A stretch of DNA of 61,640 nt from Deltaproteobacteria bacterium (GTDB lineage Bacteria; Desulfobacterota; DSM-4660; Desulfatiglandales; Desulfatiglandaceae). Below, one piece after another: positions 33,893 through 42,182 of the stretch. Numbering within the stretch: position 1 is the stretch's first letter; each line of letters begins with the position of its first letter. Under the pieces are notes generated by a model. It was given only the letters and a program-made list of their open reading frames with translations, was not told the DNA's origin and made no database searches. The position numbers were made by a program, and so were the translations under genes. Location: positions 61,438 through 123,077 of the forward strand of contig JAOZOW010000001.1 of NCBI GenBank assembly GCA_029933075.1, written 5' to 3'.

Positions 33893-35797
33893 TCAGCGCC
33901 TCTTTTTCACAATCCGATTTCCTTCCAGAGCGTCTAAAATTTCCATCAGCCGGCGTTTGCGAGCATGCTTTTCCCTCAAGTCCTGCAGGTATTGTCTCCA
34001 CTCCTCCTGTTTTTTCTGCCCCGTCATGAGCCGACCTGCCTTTCGCAGGTATTTGGCCGCCTCCCGATAGGCGCTTGGCTTGACCTGGGCGATGAGCCGT
34101 TCGGCCAGGCCTTTCCAGATGGCCACCGCCCGGTCAGGGGCATAGCTTTGAACGGCCTTTGCTATGCTGTCTTCCCCAATCCCATACCACCCAAAACTCC
34201 TTCTCCTTTGAGGCAGTTGATCGTACCAGTGCAGCACCATGTCAGGCTTTTTTTCGTAAATGGCGATATCAATCAATTCTTCGATCATCGGAAACCGATC
34301 CTGGCGGGAAGGCTCCGGCGCGTCCAGGCCGCTTTCCGGAAACGGCCAACCTTTTTGTTTCCACGGCAGCATGCCCCTTTCAAGATAATCCAAAAGGCGC
34401 CCGCGTATCGTGGGCCAAGCCTTGACTTTAGCAGCAACCTTCCTGCAATCCGTGAAGGTCCTTCGGGAGGGATGCCGGACGAATGTTTCTACCTGGATGG
34501 CCGCCACGGCAGGCCAGTCCTTTTGACGCGTTCGGATTTCCAGTAGTTTCCCGCGCAGGCTGCTGGCCATACCTGGCCATTTTTCTTTAGTGGCCTTGAT
34601 CCCTTTCTGAATCCAGCGTTCGGCATCTTCATAACGCCCCACGTCAATCAGCCGCCTTACCAGGCGGTCATAACTGCCCGTCTTTTCCGCCTCAGCCTCG
34701 CACAGGGAGATAATCTCTTCACTCCGCCGAGCCCGCTCCAAGGCGTGGATGGTCCAGTCGCTGAGCTGGTCCCGGGCGAAGTCGCTGCTGAAACGATTCT
34801 CGTTCCGGGCACGCTTCAATGTCCTAAGCCGAGCCAGCAGTTGATCGGCCAGAGCGTTCCATGCCGCTTTGGGATGCTTTCGGTGGAGGTATTCGGCAAA
34901 GGCGTCGCACACTCCAAACTGATCTTTGAGCACGGCATCAACGGCCCAGCCCAGCTTGCCCGCCGGTTCCAGCGACGATCTGTCCAGGGCCCTGACGATC
35001 ACCGGCATGCAGGCGGCGATCTCCGTGGCGGTCTCTCCCTCGTCGTGGCTCTCCTCCACCTGCCGCGTACCCGTGGTCAACAGTTCGCCGCCCACGGCCA
35101 GCACATCATCAGCATGCCCTGCCTTGAGCAGAGCTTCCAGCTTGGTGCGAATCCCGGAATAGTCCGGGGTATACCCTTCGCCCCGCCAGTAATTCTGCCA
35201 GCCGGGCTCATCAGCCATGTCACGGATCTCCCGGCGCAGGCGGGTCACTAACGCTTTGGCATTGCCCGAGGCAACCTGCTGGCGGTCAGCCAGATCCTGA
35301 GCCATTTCCGGGTACTGCCGCGCAAGCTCAAGGACCAGCTCGATGAGCCCAGACTTGGTCTTGCTTTTCAAAAACGCCTCGATCTCCTTTTGAAAATCCT
35401 CCGGCAGATGGTTTTCCTCATCGTCGTCCCAATCTTCATGTTCCAAAAGCAGAAGACGCTCATCATCTTTGCTCGCTCCGGGAATGGGACGGTTTTCTTC
35501 AATATGTTCCAGGTATTCAAGCACCACGGCAACACCATGTTTGCAATCCAATCCGTAGGGGCAGGTGCAAACAGAGCCGAGCATGGCGTCCTCGTCAACA
35601 ACGACTTTGGTGGCATACCGCCTTGAACCTTGCACCCAGGCGATCAGAGCGCCGTCGTCAGTCATGGCCAGATCCGACACCCGGCCCTGCTTCTGGTAGC
35701 TTCGGCCCCTGCCCACAATGCGGCTGCCAGCCCATTCCTCAAGATCATCCCAGGTCAGATCAGTAAGTCGATCCAACGGTTTCTTCTTCTTCGGCAT
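33893..35797 (-). CDS. SWIM zinc finger protein
   Basis: 634 residues. The SWIM domain is near residues 70-95: CTCPYGLDCKHGVAVVL matches CxC...CxH, which binds zinc and DNA or protein. The remainder is helical, with repeat-like segments (VRRLIDVGRYEDAERWIQKG, PTIRGRLLDYLERG) similar to TPR/HEAT arrays. The function is unknown; bacterial SWIM proteins often lie beside helicases, but none is adjacent here. Position in the accessory island suggests acquisition by transfer. Confidence 0.8.
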   Translation of the reverse strand: MPKKKKPLDRLTDLTWDDLEEWAGSRIVGRGRSYQKQGRVSDLAMTDDGALIAWVQGSRRYATKVVVDEDAMLGSVCTCPYGLDCKHGVAVVLEYLEHIEENRPIPGASKDDERLLLLEHEDWDDDEENHLPEDFQKEIEAFLKSKTKSGLIELVLELARQYPEMAQDLADRQQVASGNAKALVTRLRREIRDMADEPGWQNYWRGEGYTPDYSGIRTKLEALLKAGHADDVLAVGGELLTTGTRQVEESHDEGETATEIAACMPVIVRALDRSSLEPAGKLGWAVDAVLKDQFGVCDAFAEYLHRKHPKAAWNALADQLLARLRTLKRARNENRFSSDFARDQLSDWTIHALERARRSEEIISLCEAEAEKTGSYDRLVRRLIDVGRYEDAERWIQKGIKATKEKWPGMASSLRGKLLEIRTRQKDWPAVAAIQVETFVRHPSRRTFTDCRKVAAKVKAWPTIRGRLLDYLERGMLPWKQKGWPFPESGLDAPEPSRQDRFPMIEELIDIAIYEKKPDMVLHWYDQLPQRRRSFGWYGIGEDSIAKAVQSYAPDRAVAIWKGLAERLIAQVKPSAYREAAKYLRKAGRLMTGQKKQEEWRQYLQDLREKHARKRRLMEILDALEGNRIVKKRR

Positions 35798-36181
35798 CCT
35801 TACATCCTGTTAGCTTTCAATCCAGATCAATTTCCGCTGTCAATCATGCTATCGCCCACCACCTTGAGCGACCCGCGCAGTTCTTCGAGCAGCCGCTGTG
35901 AACAGAGCAGCCCTTCAGTATGTGACCCCACAGCATCTGGGCGGCCCACATACGAAATTGGACCTCCCGGTTGGGGCTGACCCGATAGCCCTCCGAGATG
36001 ATGACGTGCAGGTTTGAAACGGTGGTTTGGCAGGCTTTTCAATTCCATGAACAGCAGGCGGCAGGCCGGGGTCGAGCACCATGGGCTTGCCCTCCACCCC
36101 CGGCTGCCAGGCCGCCTCAGCCATTCTCCTGCGCCCAAATGTGCAAATTTCACGGACATCCCGCTGTCCGCTATTGGAATC
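35798..36181. other. Gap containing a gene remnant
   Basis: About 380 bp without an intact gene. It contains the RhuM-like remnant described at 35844-36038; the other reading frames give nothing convincing. Confidence 0.5.
35844..36038 (-). pseudogene. RhuM-family gene fragment
   Basis: One minus-strand frame, free of stops between two stop codons, translates to LHVIISEGYRVSPNREVQ followed by FRMWAAQMLWGHILKG. This resembles the conserved core of RhuM (virulence protein) family members (...GYRVnskrgtqFRxWAt...). The frame has no start codon and stops soon after, and the continuation shifts frame. It is a decayed remnant, from motif memory. Confidence 0.5.
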
Positions 36182-37105
36182 TCACAGGAAGGTAGGATAT
36201 ATCTGCACGTCCAAACCGGCAATGACAACCCTTTGACTAATTATGTGCTCCAAACAGGGCAGTTCGCGCAACGCTTTTTCATACGTCATCATGCCGGAGT
36301 AGGAAGCCCTTGCCGTTCGATGACCCTTGAGCCGGGCTCTTTCTTTTCCAAGGTCGCATAGGTAACTTGCGAATGAAGCAGTAGGGCAAAGCAAAATCCC
36401 ATAGTCGTACCCTCTGAATTTTGCAGCAATGAGAAACTTTATATAATTTTGATAGTAAGTTCGCGCGTTACCAAATTCTACTTCCATCCATATATCACAT
36501 TTGCGGAAGTCGCATTTTAGCCCAATATCATCGTGCACACTTTGCTCTGTAAGCCAGTTTCTTTTTCTTAATTCGTTTTGGATACTTAAGTTGTATTGTC
36601 TTTGAGTATGATTGGGGATAAAATCAATGTTGGAAATAGCTTCAACGACTTCTCTGAATTCAGGAGAATTGCTCAGCTTGCGCTCTCCAAACAAATGACA
36701 GACAGGTTGATATATAGACAGTCGGGCCTTGTCGTTCTGAAATCCCGCGACTGGAATGATTTGAAATGCCCCTCGTCTCGTCTCACGGATTTCAACAACA
36801 CATGCATTCTTTGGTTGATAGGTCTTTGACAATCGCATGAAGTAATCCCTGAGAGGTTGATGCTCTTGTCTCTCATATCGGAACTGCAAGTGCCCTTTTA
36901 CATTGTTGATCCGCCGTAAATCGACATCCAATTCCTCACTCTCAAAGCGCATCACAACCGAGACGCATTGCCCCTTGCTGATTTTGAGCATCCACTGATC
37001 TTGGCAATCTATAGGAACAGTTATCCCCTGATTAAGTGTTGACTTGCCTATGCGATGGAGGAAACGTATTCCGGATTTTTTGATATTTGAAATCTGCATC
37101 CTCAT
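36182..37105 (-). CDS. BglII/BstYI-like type II restriction endonuclease, orphan
   Basis: 307 residues. The C-terminal half carries a PD-(D/E)xK-like core: CDFRKCDIWMEVEFGNARTY followed by YQNYIKFLIAAKFRGYDYGILL, as in the BglII family, where E-V-(Q/E) is the catalytic strand. The end (MMTYEKALRELPCLEHI) also fits. The N-terminal ~120 residues look like a separate DNA- or modification-binding domain. No DNA methyltransferase is adjacent, so it may target modified phage DNA or be a relic. Assignment is by motif only. Confidence 0.65.
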   Translation of the reverse strand: MRMQISNIKKSGIRFLHRIGKSTLNQGITVPIDCQDQWMLKISKGQCVSVVMRFESEELDVDLRRINNVKGHLQFRYERQEHQPLRDYFMRLSKTYQPKNACVVEIRETRRGAFQIIPVAGFQNDKARLSIYQPVCHLFGERKLSNSPEFREVVEAISNIDFIPNHTQRQYNLSIQNELRKRNWLTEQSVHDDIGLKCDFRKCDIWMEVEFGNARTYYQNYIKFLIAAKFRGYDYGILLCPTASFASYLCDLGKERARLKGHRTARASYSGMMTYEKALRELPCLEHIISQRVVIAGLDVQIYPTFL

Positions 37106-37466
37106 GCCTCCTCCGGGTAAAAGTCAAGGACATTCATTTGGGATTACCCTATTGTGAAAGCGGGAGACATCCGTGTTCTACACCTCGTACTTGCTCCATT
37201 TTTCCCAAAAACTGCTCATTTGCACCGCAGAGTGCACATATCTTGGATCCCGGCTTCCGCCCGTGCCCAAAACGTTAAACTCCTCTCAGGTGAGCTGGAA
37301 TCGTATTTCTCGCCACACCGATCCTCTTCCTTTTTGCCCTATTTCTGTCCCCTGCAGGTATCAGCCTCGTTCCGTTATGGTATGCTCACAACTTTTCTCC
37401 TTTGCCGGAGGCGAGGGGTATTTTGTGGGAAGATGCCGTTTTTTCTGCGATGCCACAAGCGTGCTG
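37106..37466. other. Intergenic stretch with repeat copy 1
   Basis: About 360 bp between the endonuclease and the ATPase. Apart from the 92-bp repeat (37354-37445) I see no gene. Confidence 0.5.
37354..37445. repeat. 92-bp direct repeat, copy 1 (downstream of ATPase)
   Basis: It matches 38780-38869 with about five substitutions and one 2-nt indel. Both copies lie in the same orientation and start 21 nt beyond the stop codon of a minus-strand gene. Each contains CTCC-TTTGCC-GGAG, which can form a hairpin. Confidence 0.9.
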
Positions 37467-38666
37467 TCACCAGGATTTCCTGCCCGTCGAAGCTGCTTGC
37501 AACCAGAAGAAAAGTGCGTAGAGTTCGCTGGTAAACTCGTAATAGCCCGCACCTCGCTCTCTATCAGCGCGAACAACGCCCAACTCTCGCATCCTGCGGA
37601 TGAAATTATGAAATACCTTTTGCTGTGGGGCAGAAAGCTTGTTTAGTATTTCTTGACGGGAGAACTTTGATCGGAAACCTCCGCCGGCGATTTGGCGCAA
37701 GATCCCTCTGTATCTCTCACTTCGAATAGCAGTCATGACCTTGGGCTCGATGTACTTGGCCCCAATTATTTCAGCCGCTCGGATCACCCCGCGCAAGGCA
37801 TCTTCCTCATCAATACGATTGTCTCTATCAACCTGGTAGGCTGCATCTCCGATTTCGTGCATAAAAGCAGGAAAACCTCCAGAAAATCTCCATAGAAACT
37901 CGTGCGCTTCCTTGGTAACGGAAACCCCTACTTTTTGGAAGGCCTTCTTATAGAACTCTCTTGTTTCTTTCCCGGTAAAACGCTGGATGGAAACTAGATC
38001 AAACACACGGTCCAGCGAAGGCTGATGTTCGATAAGCTGCCACCTCCGCTCAGGCAATCCAACCAACACCAGTGTCAGGGGAAAAGGTTCACGAGTAGTG
38101 GCGATTTCGTCAATCAGGCTTTTGAGCCAATGGGCGAATTCTCCTTTGTTGGTGAGTCCATTGAGATCATCCAAGACCAATAAAACCCCTTTCCAGTCTC
38201 TACTGAGCTGCTTCAAAAGGTTTCGCAGGGCAGGGACAAAATCGCTGACTGCTCGGGACAGGTCTTTCTTGGAGGCTTCAAACTCAACCGTAAGGCCAAA
38301 GAGCCCGACCTGTTTGACATGGTTGCCGAGGAATAGTTTCACGGATTCGAACCAGGGCCTGCCCTGGCTGTCCTGTAAGAGTCTTTCAAAAACGCGTCTG
38401 ACCATCTCCTCAAGTGTAGTAACTCCTCCAAGGTACACATGTAGTCCCAGCACCTTGGCCTGGGTCTCAACAGCACGGACCGCAACGTGACACAATGAAC
38501 TTTTCCCAATCCCACGCTCACCATATACGAATAAGGGTTCCACAGTATTCAGGGTGCATGCTTTTTCCGTTGCACGAACGATCCGGTTTAATTCCTCAAC
38601 GCGACCGACGAAGAATTCTATCGGTACGGGCCGGCCAGGAGTAAATGGTGAGTATTCTTTAGGCAT
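37467..38666 (-). CDS. AAA ATPase with winged-helix C-terminus
   Basis: 399 residues. The P-loop ATPase part starts FFVGRVEELNRIV, with Walker A YGERGIGKSSL (about 50-60) and Walker B GVLLVLDDLNGL (about 167-178). Its C-terminal domain (YRGILRQIAGGG ... RRMRELGVVRADRERG) is winged-helix-like. This resembles AAA_16/Orc-like or ATPases with regulatory or defence roles. The gene is bracketed by two near-identical repeats. The partner and target are unknown. A GGGAG ribosome site precedes the ATG. Confidence 0.8.
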   Translation of the reverse strand: MPKEYSPFTPGRPVPIEFFVGRVEELNRIVRATEKACTLNTVEPLFVYGERGIGKSSLCHVAVRAVETQAKVLGLHVYLGGVTTLEEMVRRVFERLLQDSQGRPWFESVKLFLGNHVKQVGLFGLTVEFEASKKDLSRAVSDFVPALRNLLKQLSRDWKGVLLVLDDLNGLTNKGEFAHWLKSLIDEIATTREPFPLTLVLVGLPERRWQLIEHQPSLDRVFDLVSIQRFTGKETREFYKKAFQKVGVSVTKEAHEFLWRFSGGFPAFMHEIGDAAYQVDRDNRIDEEDALRGVIRAAEIIGAKYIEPKVMTAIRSERYRGILRQIAGGGFRSKFSRQEILNKLSAPQQKVFHNFIRRMRELGVVRADRERGAGYYEFTSELYALFFWLQAASTGRKSW

Positions 38667-38779
38667 CTGTCATCTCCCTATAATAGCAGTGTCTTTACAA
38701 ACAGTCCGGAGCCTCCATAGGCTCCCCATGCGTTACGTGAAGGAAACCACCGTGGCAGTGGTTCTCCGGCATGACCGGT

Positions 38780-38869
38780 GCAGGCATCAGCCTCGTTCCG
38801 TTACGGTATGCTTACAACTTTTCTCCTTTGCCGGAGGCGAGGTATTTTGTGGAAAGATACCGTTTTTTC
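38780..38869. repeat. 90-bp direct repeat, copy 2 (upstream of ATPase)
   Basis: A near copy of 37354-37445, lying 21 nt after the stop of the HigA-ImmA gene. The ATPase gene and the two copies form a 1.5-kb unit. Confidence 0.9.
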
Positions 38870-38890
38870 AAAAGGCTCGCAAGTCCGCCA

Positions 38891-39988
38891 TCATTTATCT
38901 TTTTCCCACGCAAACCGCACGCGCAGGCCGTTATGCCATGACGCTTTGACGCGGCCCTCCTTTTGAAGCCTTCCCACCACAATGCCCGGGGAGATGCCAA
39001 CCTGCCTCGAAAACCGCTCGATGTCTTCCGCAAAGAACCGGCCCGTTTCCAAGAAGGCCTTGTAAGCCCGTGGCGGAATGAGAGTGTCCGCTGCAAATCG
39101 GTCGGCCTCGACCTCCAGCTCCTCTTGGGCCGCATTGGCTCCATCGCCTTCCAGGATAACGGCCTGGCGGTTGTGCAGCAGGATGTGCCCAAGTTCATGA
39201 AACAGGCTGAACCAGAAGACATCCGCCCACCTGTAGCGAAGGGTCATCATGACTACGGCCTTGTATTTGCCAAGCCAAAAGGTTGCACCGTTCGCGTAGG
39301 TCCCGGGCAGGTGAGGACAAAGAACTAGAGCAACCCCGGTCTCGGCCAAGCGATCATGCAAAGGTCCCTGAAACCGCTCCGGCCTCTGCGTTGTCATGGC
39401 CCGTATGGCAGCGATGGAATCTTTGAGCTTCTTGCGGTCGAAAGGGGCGCAGCGCTGTCTCTGGGCCTGCAACTCGCCTATTCGGAGCCAGGCCGCCACG
39501 GCTTCGGGTGACCGATTTCCCTTGCCGGAACGAAAAGCAGCCTGATACCGGCGCAGGTCCAGGACCGTCCACAGGGAAGCCACCCCGAAAAATCTCTGGA
39601 GTTCCATAACCTTATCGGTCTGCCGGGTCTTTTTCGCCACAACGCCCAGTTTTACAAGATCCGCATAGCGAAAGCGCTTTACCAGAGGTCCCTCTTCTTT
39701 CAGTCGCTTTTGCTCCTCATCATGTTGACTCCGGGCAAGGGCCAGCCGGTAATCAGCCTCGAGCCCCGTCCACACATGGGCAGGCACACCCACTACTTTC
39801 TCAAGCTGAAGCGCCGTATCAGGCGTGATCGCCTTATCGCCCTTAAAAATAGCGCTGAGCTTGGGGGCAGGCCGATTCATACGCTTTGCAAGTTCGTCTT
39901 TGCTCATTCCCAGGTCCCCGATCACCTCCTCAAGGTATTCACCGGGAGGGATGGGCAGATCGGAATAGATTCCCTGATCAGTCGCCAT
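38891..39988 (-). CDS. HigA-type antitoxin fused to ImmA/IrrE peptidase
   Basis: 365 residues. The N-terminal XRE-type HTH (about 12-75: GEYLEEVIGDLGMSKDELAK) is of the HigA/VapI class. The C-terminal domain has the zincin motif HELGHILLH (about 260) followed by EVEADRFAADTLIP, as in ImmA/IrrE peptidases that cleave repressors. The gene overlaps its toxin by 11 bp in the toxin-first order. Peptidase activity would allow regulated removal of a repressor, possibly its own kind. Confidence 0.9.
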   Translation of the reverse strand: MATDQGIYSDLPIPPGEYLEEVIGDLGMSKDELAKRMNRPAPKLSAIFKGDKAITPDTALQLEKVVGVPAHVWTGLEADYRLALARSQHDEEQKRLKEEGPLVKRFRYADLVKLGVVAKKTRQTDKVMELQRFFGVASLWTVLDLRRYQAAFRSGKGNRSPEAVAAWLRIGELQAQRQRCAPFDRKKLKDSIAAIRAMTTQRPERFQGPLHDRLAETGVALVLCPHLPGTYANGATFWLGKYKAVVMMTLRYRWADVFWFSLFHELGHILLHNRQAVILEGDGANAAQEELEVEADRFAADTLIPPRAYKAFLETGRFFAEDIERFSRQVGISPGIVVGRLQKEGRVKASWHNGLRVRFAWEKDK

Positions 39989-40280
39989 AATGCTTGCTCA
40001 CCTCCTCAATACGCGCTATCTCAAGAGCATCGCCTTTGAGGGTAAAAATGAGACGGCTGAACCCTGTCAGATGCATGGCATATTGACCCTGGCGGTCCCC
40101 GTTAAGCGGATGGCACCGCAAAGCTGGAAGGCCCATCAGTTCATCAATATTGCGCGCTTGCCTGATAATATTGATTCTTTGTATGTATTTGCGCGCAACG
40201 TCTGCGCCGTAGGTCCTCACCGCCCTCGCATATTCCCGATACTCCCTTTCCAGCTTGCGCGTTCGAAAGGCAACCTCCAC
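39978..40280 (-). CDS. RelE/HigB-like toxin
   Basis: A 100-residue RelE-fold protein typical of HigB plasmid-type toxins: VAFRTRKLEREYREYARAVR, LPALRCHPLNGDRQGQYAMH and TGFSRLIFTLKG. It starts with GTG after a GAGGG ribosome site. These toxins act on ribosome-bound mRNA. It is the first gene of a pair with the HTH-ImmA protein, under a promoter flanked by two operators. Confidence 0.9.
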   Translation of the reverse strand: MEVAFRTRKLEREYREYARAVRTYGADVARKYIQRINIIRQARNIDELMGLPALRCHPLNGDRQGQYAMHLTGFSRLIFTLKGDALEIARIEEVSKHYGD

Positions 40281-40296
40281 TTCAGGCCCTCATTTC

Positions 40297-40313
40297 TTTA
40301 CCTCTTGGGTAAA
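40297..40313. promoter_or_regulatory. Operator 1 of the HigB/HigA-ImmA pair
   Basis: TTTACC-TCTTG-GGTAAA, a perfect 6-bp inverted repeat just downstream of the -10 box. The same consensus occurs 54 bp away. Confidence 0.75.
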
Positions 40314-40314
40314 A

Positions 40315-40344
40315 AGTATTGAATATTTCTTCGCCTGAAGTCAA
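40315..40344 (-). promoter_or_regulatory. Promoter of the HigB/HigA-ImmA pair
   Basis: On the minus strand, TTGACT (40344-40339), an 18-bp spacer and AATACT (40320-40315). It lies exactly between the two operators. Confidence 0.6.
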
Positions 40345-40350
40345 GAGATT

Positions 40351-40367
40351 TTTACCCAGAGGGTAAA
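40351..40367. promoter_or_regulatory. Operator 2 of the HigB/HigA-ImmA pair
   Basis: TTTACC-CAGAG-GGTAAA shares the same half-sites and 5-bp spacer with operator 1. The centres are 54 bp (about five turns) apart, so both face the same side of the helix. Confidence 0.75.
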
Positions 40368-40450
40368 ATTATGGATGGAAGAGTTAGTCGGGCGACTCAA
40401 AAATGGTGGGATGCGGATAAAGAGGTGGGTTATTGGACTTGAAAATCGAT

Positions 40451-40720
40451 TCAATCATGGAGGCGGACAATGGTGGCCCCCCAGCCGGAAGGATCTGTGT
40501 CCAGCCGGAAATCAACCACCTTCGGGTGCTTCTCCAGGACCGCGTGGACCGTGCGGCGAAGCATCCCTTTGCCCTTCCCATGGATTATCCGCACCTCCAA
40601 AATGCCTTTTTCCAGGCACGCCCGAATATATTCTTCCACCACAGAGGCTGCGTCCACTGGAGCAAAGGCATGTAGATCCAGGGTTCCGTCTATGGGAATC
40701 CGAACAGGACCGCACTCCAT
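40451..40720 (-). CDS. Smr-domain protein
   Basis: An 89-residue stand-alone Smr domain: LDLHAFAPVDA near the start, then IIHGKGKGMLRRTVHAVL and WGATIVRLHD. LDLH and HGKGxG are the nuclease/nicking motifs of MutS2-type Smr domains, which cut RNA at collided ribosomes or DNA. It begins 3 bp after the 112-residue gene, forming an operon. Confidence 0.9.
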   Translation of the reverse strand: MECGPVRIPIDGTLDLHAFAPVDAASVVEEYIRACLEKGILEVRIIHGKGKGMLRRTVHAVLEKHPKVVDFRLDTDPSGWGATIVRLHD

Positions 40721-40723
40721 TCA

Positions 40724-41062
40724 TCAAAGCCTTTCGAGGTTTAGCTGGTCACCGAAATGTTCCCGAAGCTCCTCCTCGAGCCGGAGATATTCCTCATCAC
40801 TGTCAACTTCCAGCACCAGGTCTCTCTCATCGAGCACCTTGAGCCTGCCGTAGCGTCTCACAATGTCCACTACCTCCCTGACATCCACTGTGACCCATCC
40901 CTTCATCCTCAAAACCAGCTCGTCACCCGTAAAGGCGCGTTCAATGGTCAAGTCCACTTCCCGCTCCTTGGCCTCCCAGCTGATCACGGCCGGCTTGACA
41001 ATGACAGGGGTTACCGGGTCATGCATGGCCGCACACCTGAACCAGACCTTTGCCCTGATCAT
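40724..41062 (-). CDS. Conserved hypothetical, operon partner of Smr
   Basis: 112 residues, acidic in the second half (VLDERDLVLEVDSDEEYLRLEEELREHF). A mid segment TGDELVLRMKGWVTVDVREV is not assigned to any family that I recognise. It has no membrane segment. It is co-transcribed with the Smr gene (3-bp gap). Confidence 0.65.
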   Translation of the reverse strand: MIRAKVWFRCAAMHDPVTPVIVKPAVISWEAKEREVDLTIERAFTGDELVLRMKGWVTVDVREVVDIVRRYGRLKVLDERDLVLEVDSDEEYLRLEEELREHFGDQLNLERL

Positions 41063-41291
41063 GCTTTCAACTCTCCTTTGCGTTCTACCTTACCGAGCCT
41101 TCAATCCTTTACCGGCATCGGTTCCGCCTATTGACATTGACATTTCCCCTTAGTAAAGTATACAGAAACAATATACATTGGAAAACTTATTTCAACCCCC
41201 TGGCCTGAGGCAAAAGATAATGCCCTATTGTTCAGGCCGGGCTATAACATGACCCCCAGACAAAATCCACACCAAAGGAAGAGGTTTGCTT
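41063..41291. other. Divergent promoter region before the Rrf2 gene
   Basis: About 230 bp between divergent genes. It contains GTATAC and ATATAC (41157-41178), which might be part of an autoregulatory site, but no certain promoter is seen. Confidence 0.35.
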
Positions 41292-41714
41292 ATGAAACTA
41301 TCCACCAGGAGCCGATACGGGACACGTATGATGGCGGATTTGGCGCAGCACTATGCTGATGGGCCTGTTCGCATGGGTGACATCGCCGAACGACAGAATA
41401 TTTCCATCAAATATTTGGAGCAATTAATAATCCCGCTGAAAAAGATGCGCTTGATAAAAAGCTCCCGTGGCCCGAAAGGAGGACATATGCTGGCAAGGCC
41501 TCCTGAGGAGATCACCGTGGGGGAGATTGTGAGAGTGCTGGAAAAAGGGTTCAATCTCACGCGCTGTATCGACATCCCGGAGGTCTGCGATCGATCCCCG
41601 GAATGCAGGACGCGCACCATCTGGGAGCGTGCCACTCAGGCCATGTATAACGAGCTGGAATCCGTAACCCTTTCACAGCTCATCAATGGACCAAAAGCCG
41701 CTGTAGGCCTATAA
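41292..41714 (+). CDS. Rrf2-family FeS transcription regulator
   Basis: A 140-residue Rrf2 protein. The winged helix starts KLSTRSRYGTRMMADLAQHY and has the recognition part ISIKYLEQLIIPLKKMRLIKSS. Three cysteines lie in RCIDIPEVCDRSPECRT (CX6CX5C), matching the FeS-ligand region of IscR. It may sense iron-sulfur status or redox. The ATG at 41292 is the family start; an upstream TTG at 41286 is unlikely. No isc genes are adjacent. Confidence 0.9.
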   Translation: MKLSTRSRYGTRMMADLAQHYADGPVRMGDIAERQNISIKYLEQLIIPLKKMRLIKSSRGPKGGHMLARPPEEITVGEIVRVLEKGFNLTRCIDIPEVCDRSPECRTRTIWERATQAMYNELESVTLSQLINGPKAAVGL

Positions 41715-41734
41715 CAGAAAGTTCCTTTCGCTCC

Positions 41735-42175
41735 ATGGAAATCATATCCATTGCCACCAGCAGGAAAAAAGGGACCCGCAAGGCACCCGTGGCAGAGGCC
41801 CTGCTAATTGCCGGGCACGGCATTGAAGGTGATGCCCATGCCGGGCCCTGGCATAGACAGGTGAGCTTCCTTTCCTCGGAGAGCATCCAAAAGGCACAAA
41901 GGCGGGGCCTGCGTGTCAGCTTCGGCGACTTTGCCGAAAATATCGCCACAAAGGGTATTCGCTGGCAGGATCTCCCCAAAGGCACCAGACTGAGGCTTGG
42001 GGACTGCGCACTGGTGGAAATCACACAACTCGGAAAAGAATGTCACAACAGATGCGCTATTTATCACCTTGCCGGGGACTGCATCATGCCCCGGGAGGGA
42101 GTCTTCGCTAAGGTGATCCAAAGTGGCACGATCCGCTCTGGTGACAGGATCGAGGTGGTAGAAAGGCGCCCTTGA
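41735..42175 (+). CDS. MOSC-domain protein
   Basis: A 146-residue MOSC domain. GIEGDAHAGPWHRQVSFLS and GDFAENIATKGIRWQDLP are characteristic, and LGKECHNRCAIYHLAGDCIM supplies the conserved cysteine region that in relatives carries a sulfur for the molybdenum cofactor. It lies 20 bp after the Rrf2 gene and is likely co-transcribed. The molybdopterin oxidoreductase at 47.7-49.8 kb is a possible client, by guess only. Confidence 0.88.
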   Translation: MEIISIATSRKKGTRKAPVAEALLIAGHGIEGDAHAGPWHRQVSFLSSESIQKAQRRGLRVSFGDFAENIATKGIRWQDLPKGTRLRLGDCALVEITQLGKECHNRCAIYHLAGDCIMPREGVFAKVIQSGTIRSGDRIEVVERRP

Positions 42176-42182
42176 TCGTAGA

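Noticed and set aside
35630-35980. 116-codon plus-strand frame near the SWIM gene start
   Set aside because: Overlaps the SWIM gene and the RhuM remnant and has no ribosome site.
37354-38869. Possible insertion sequence or CRISPR repeats
   Set aside because: There are only two copies, the region between encodes an ATPase and not a transposase, and there are no terminal inverted repeats or spacer units.
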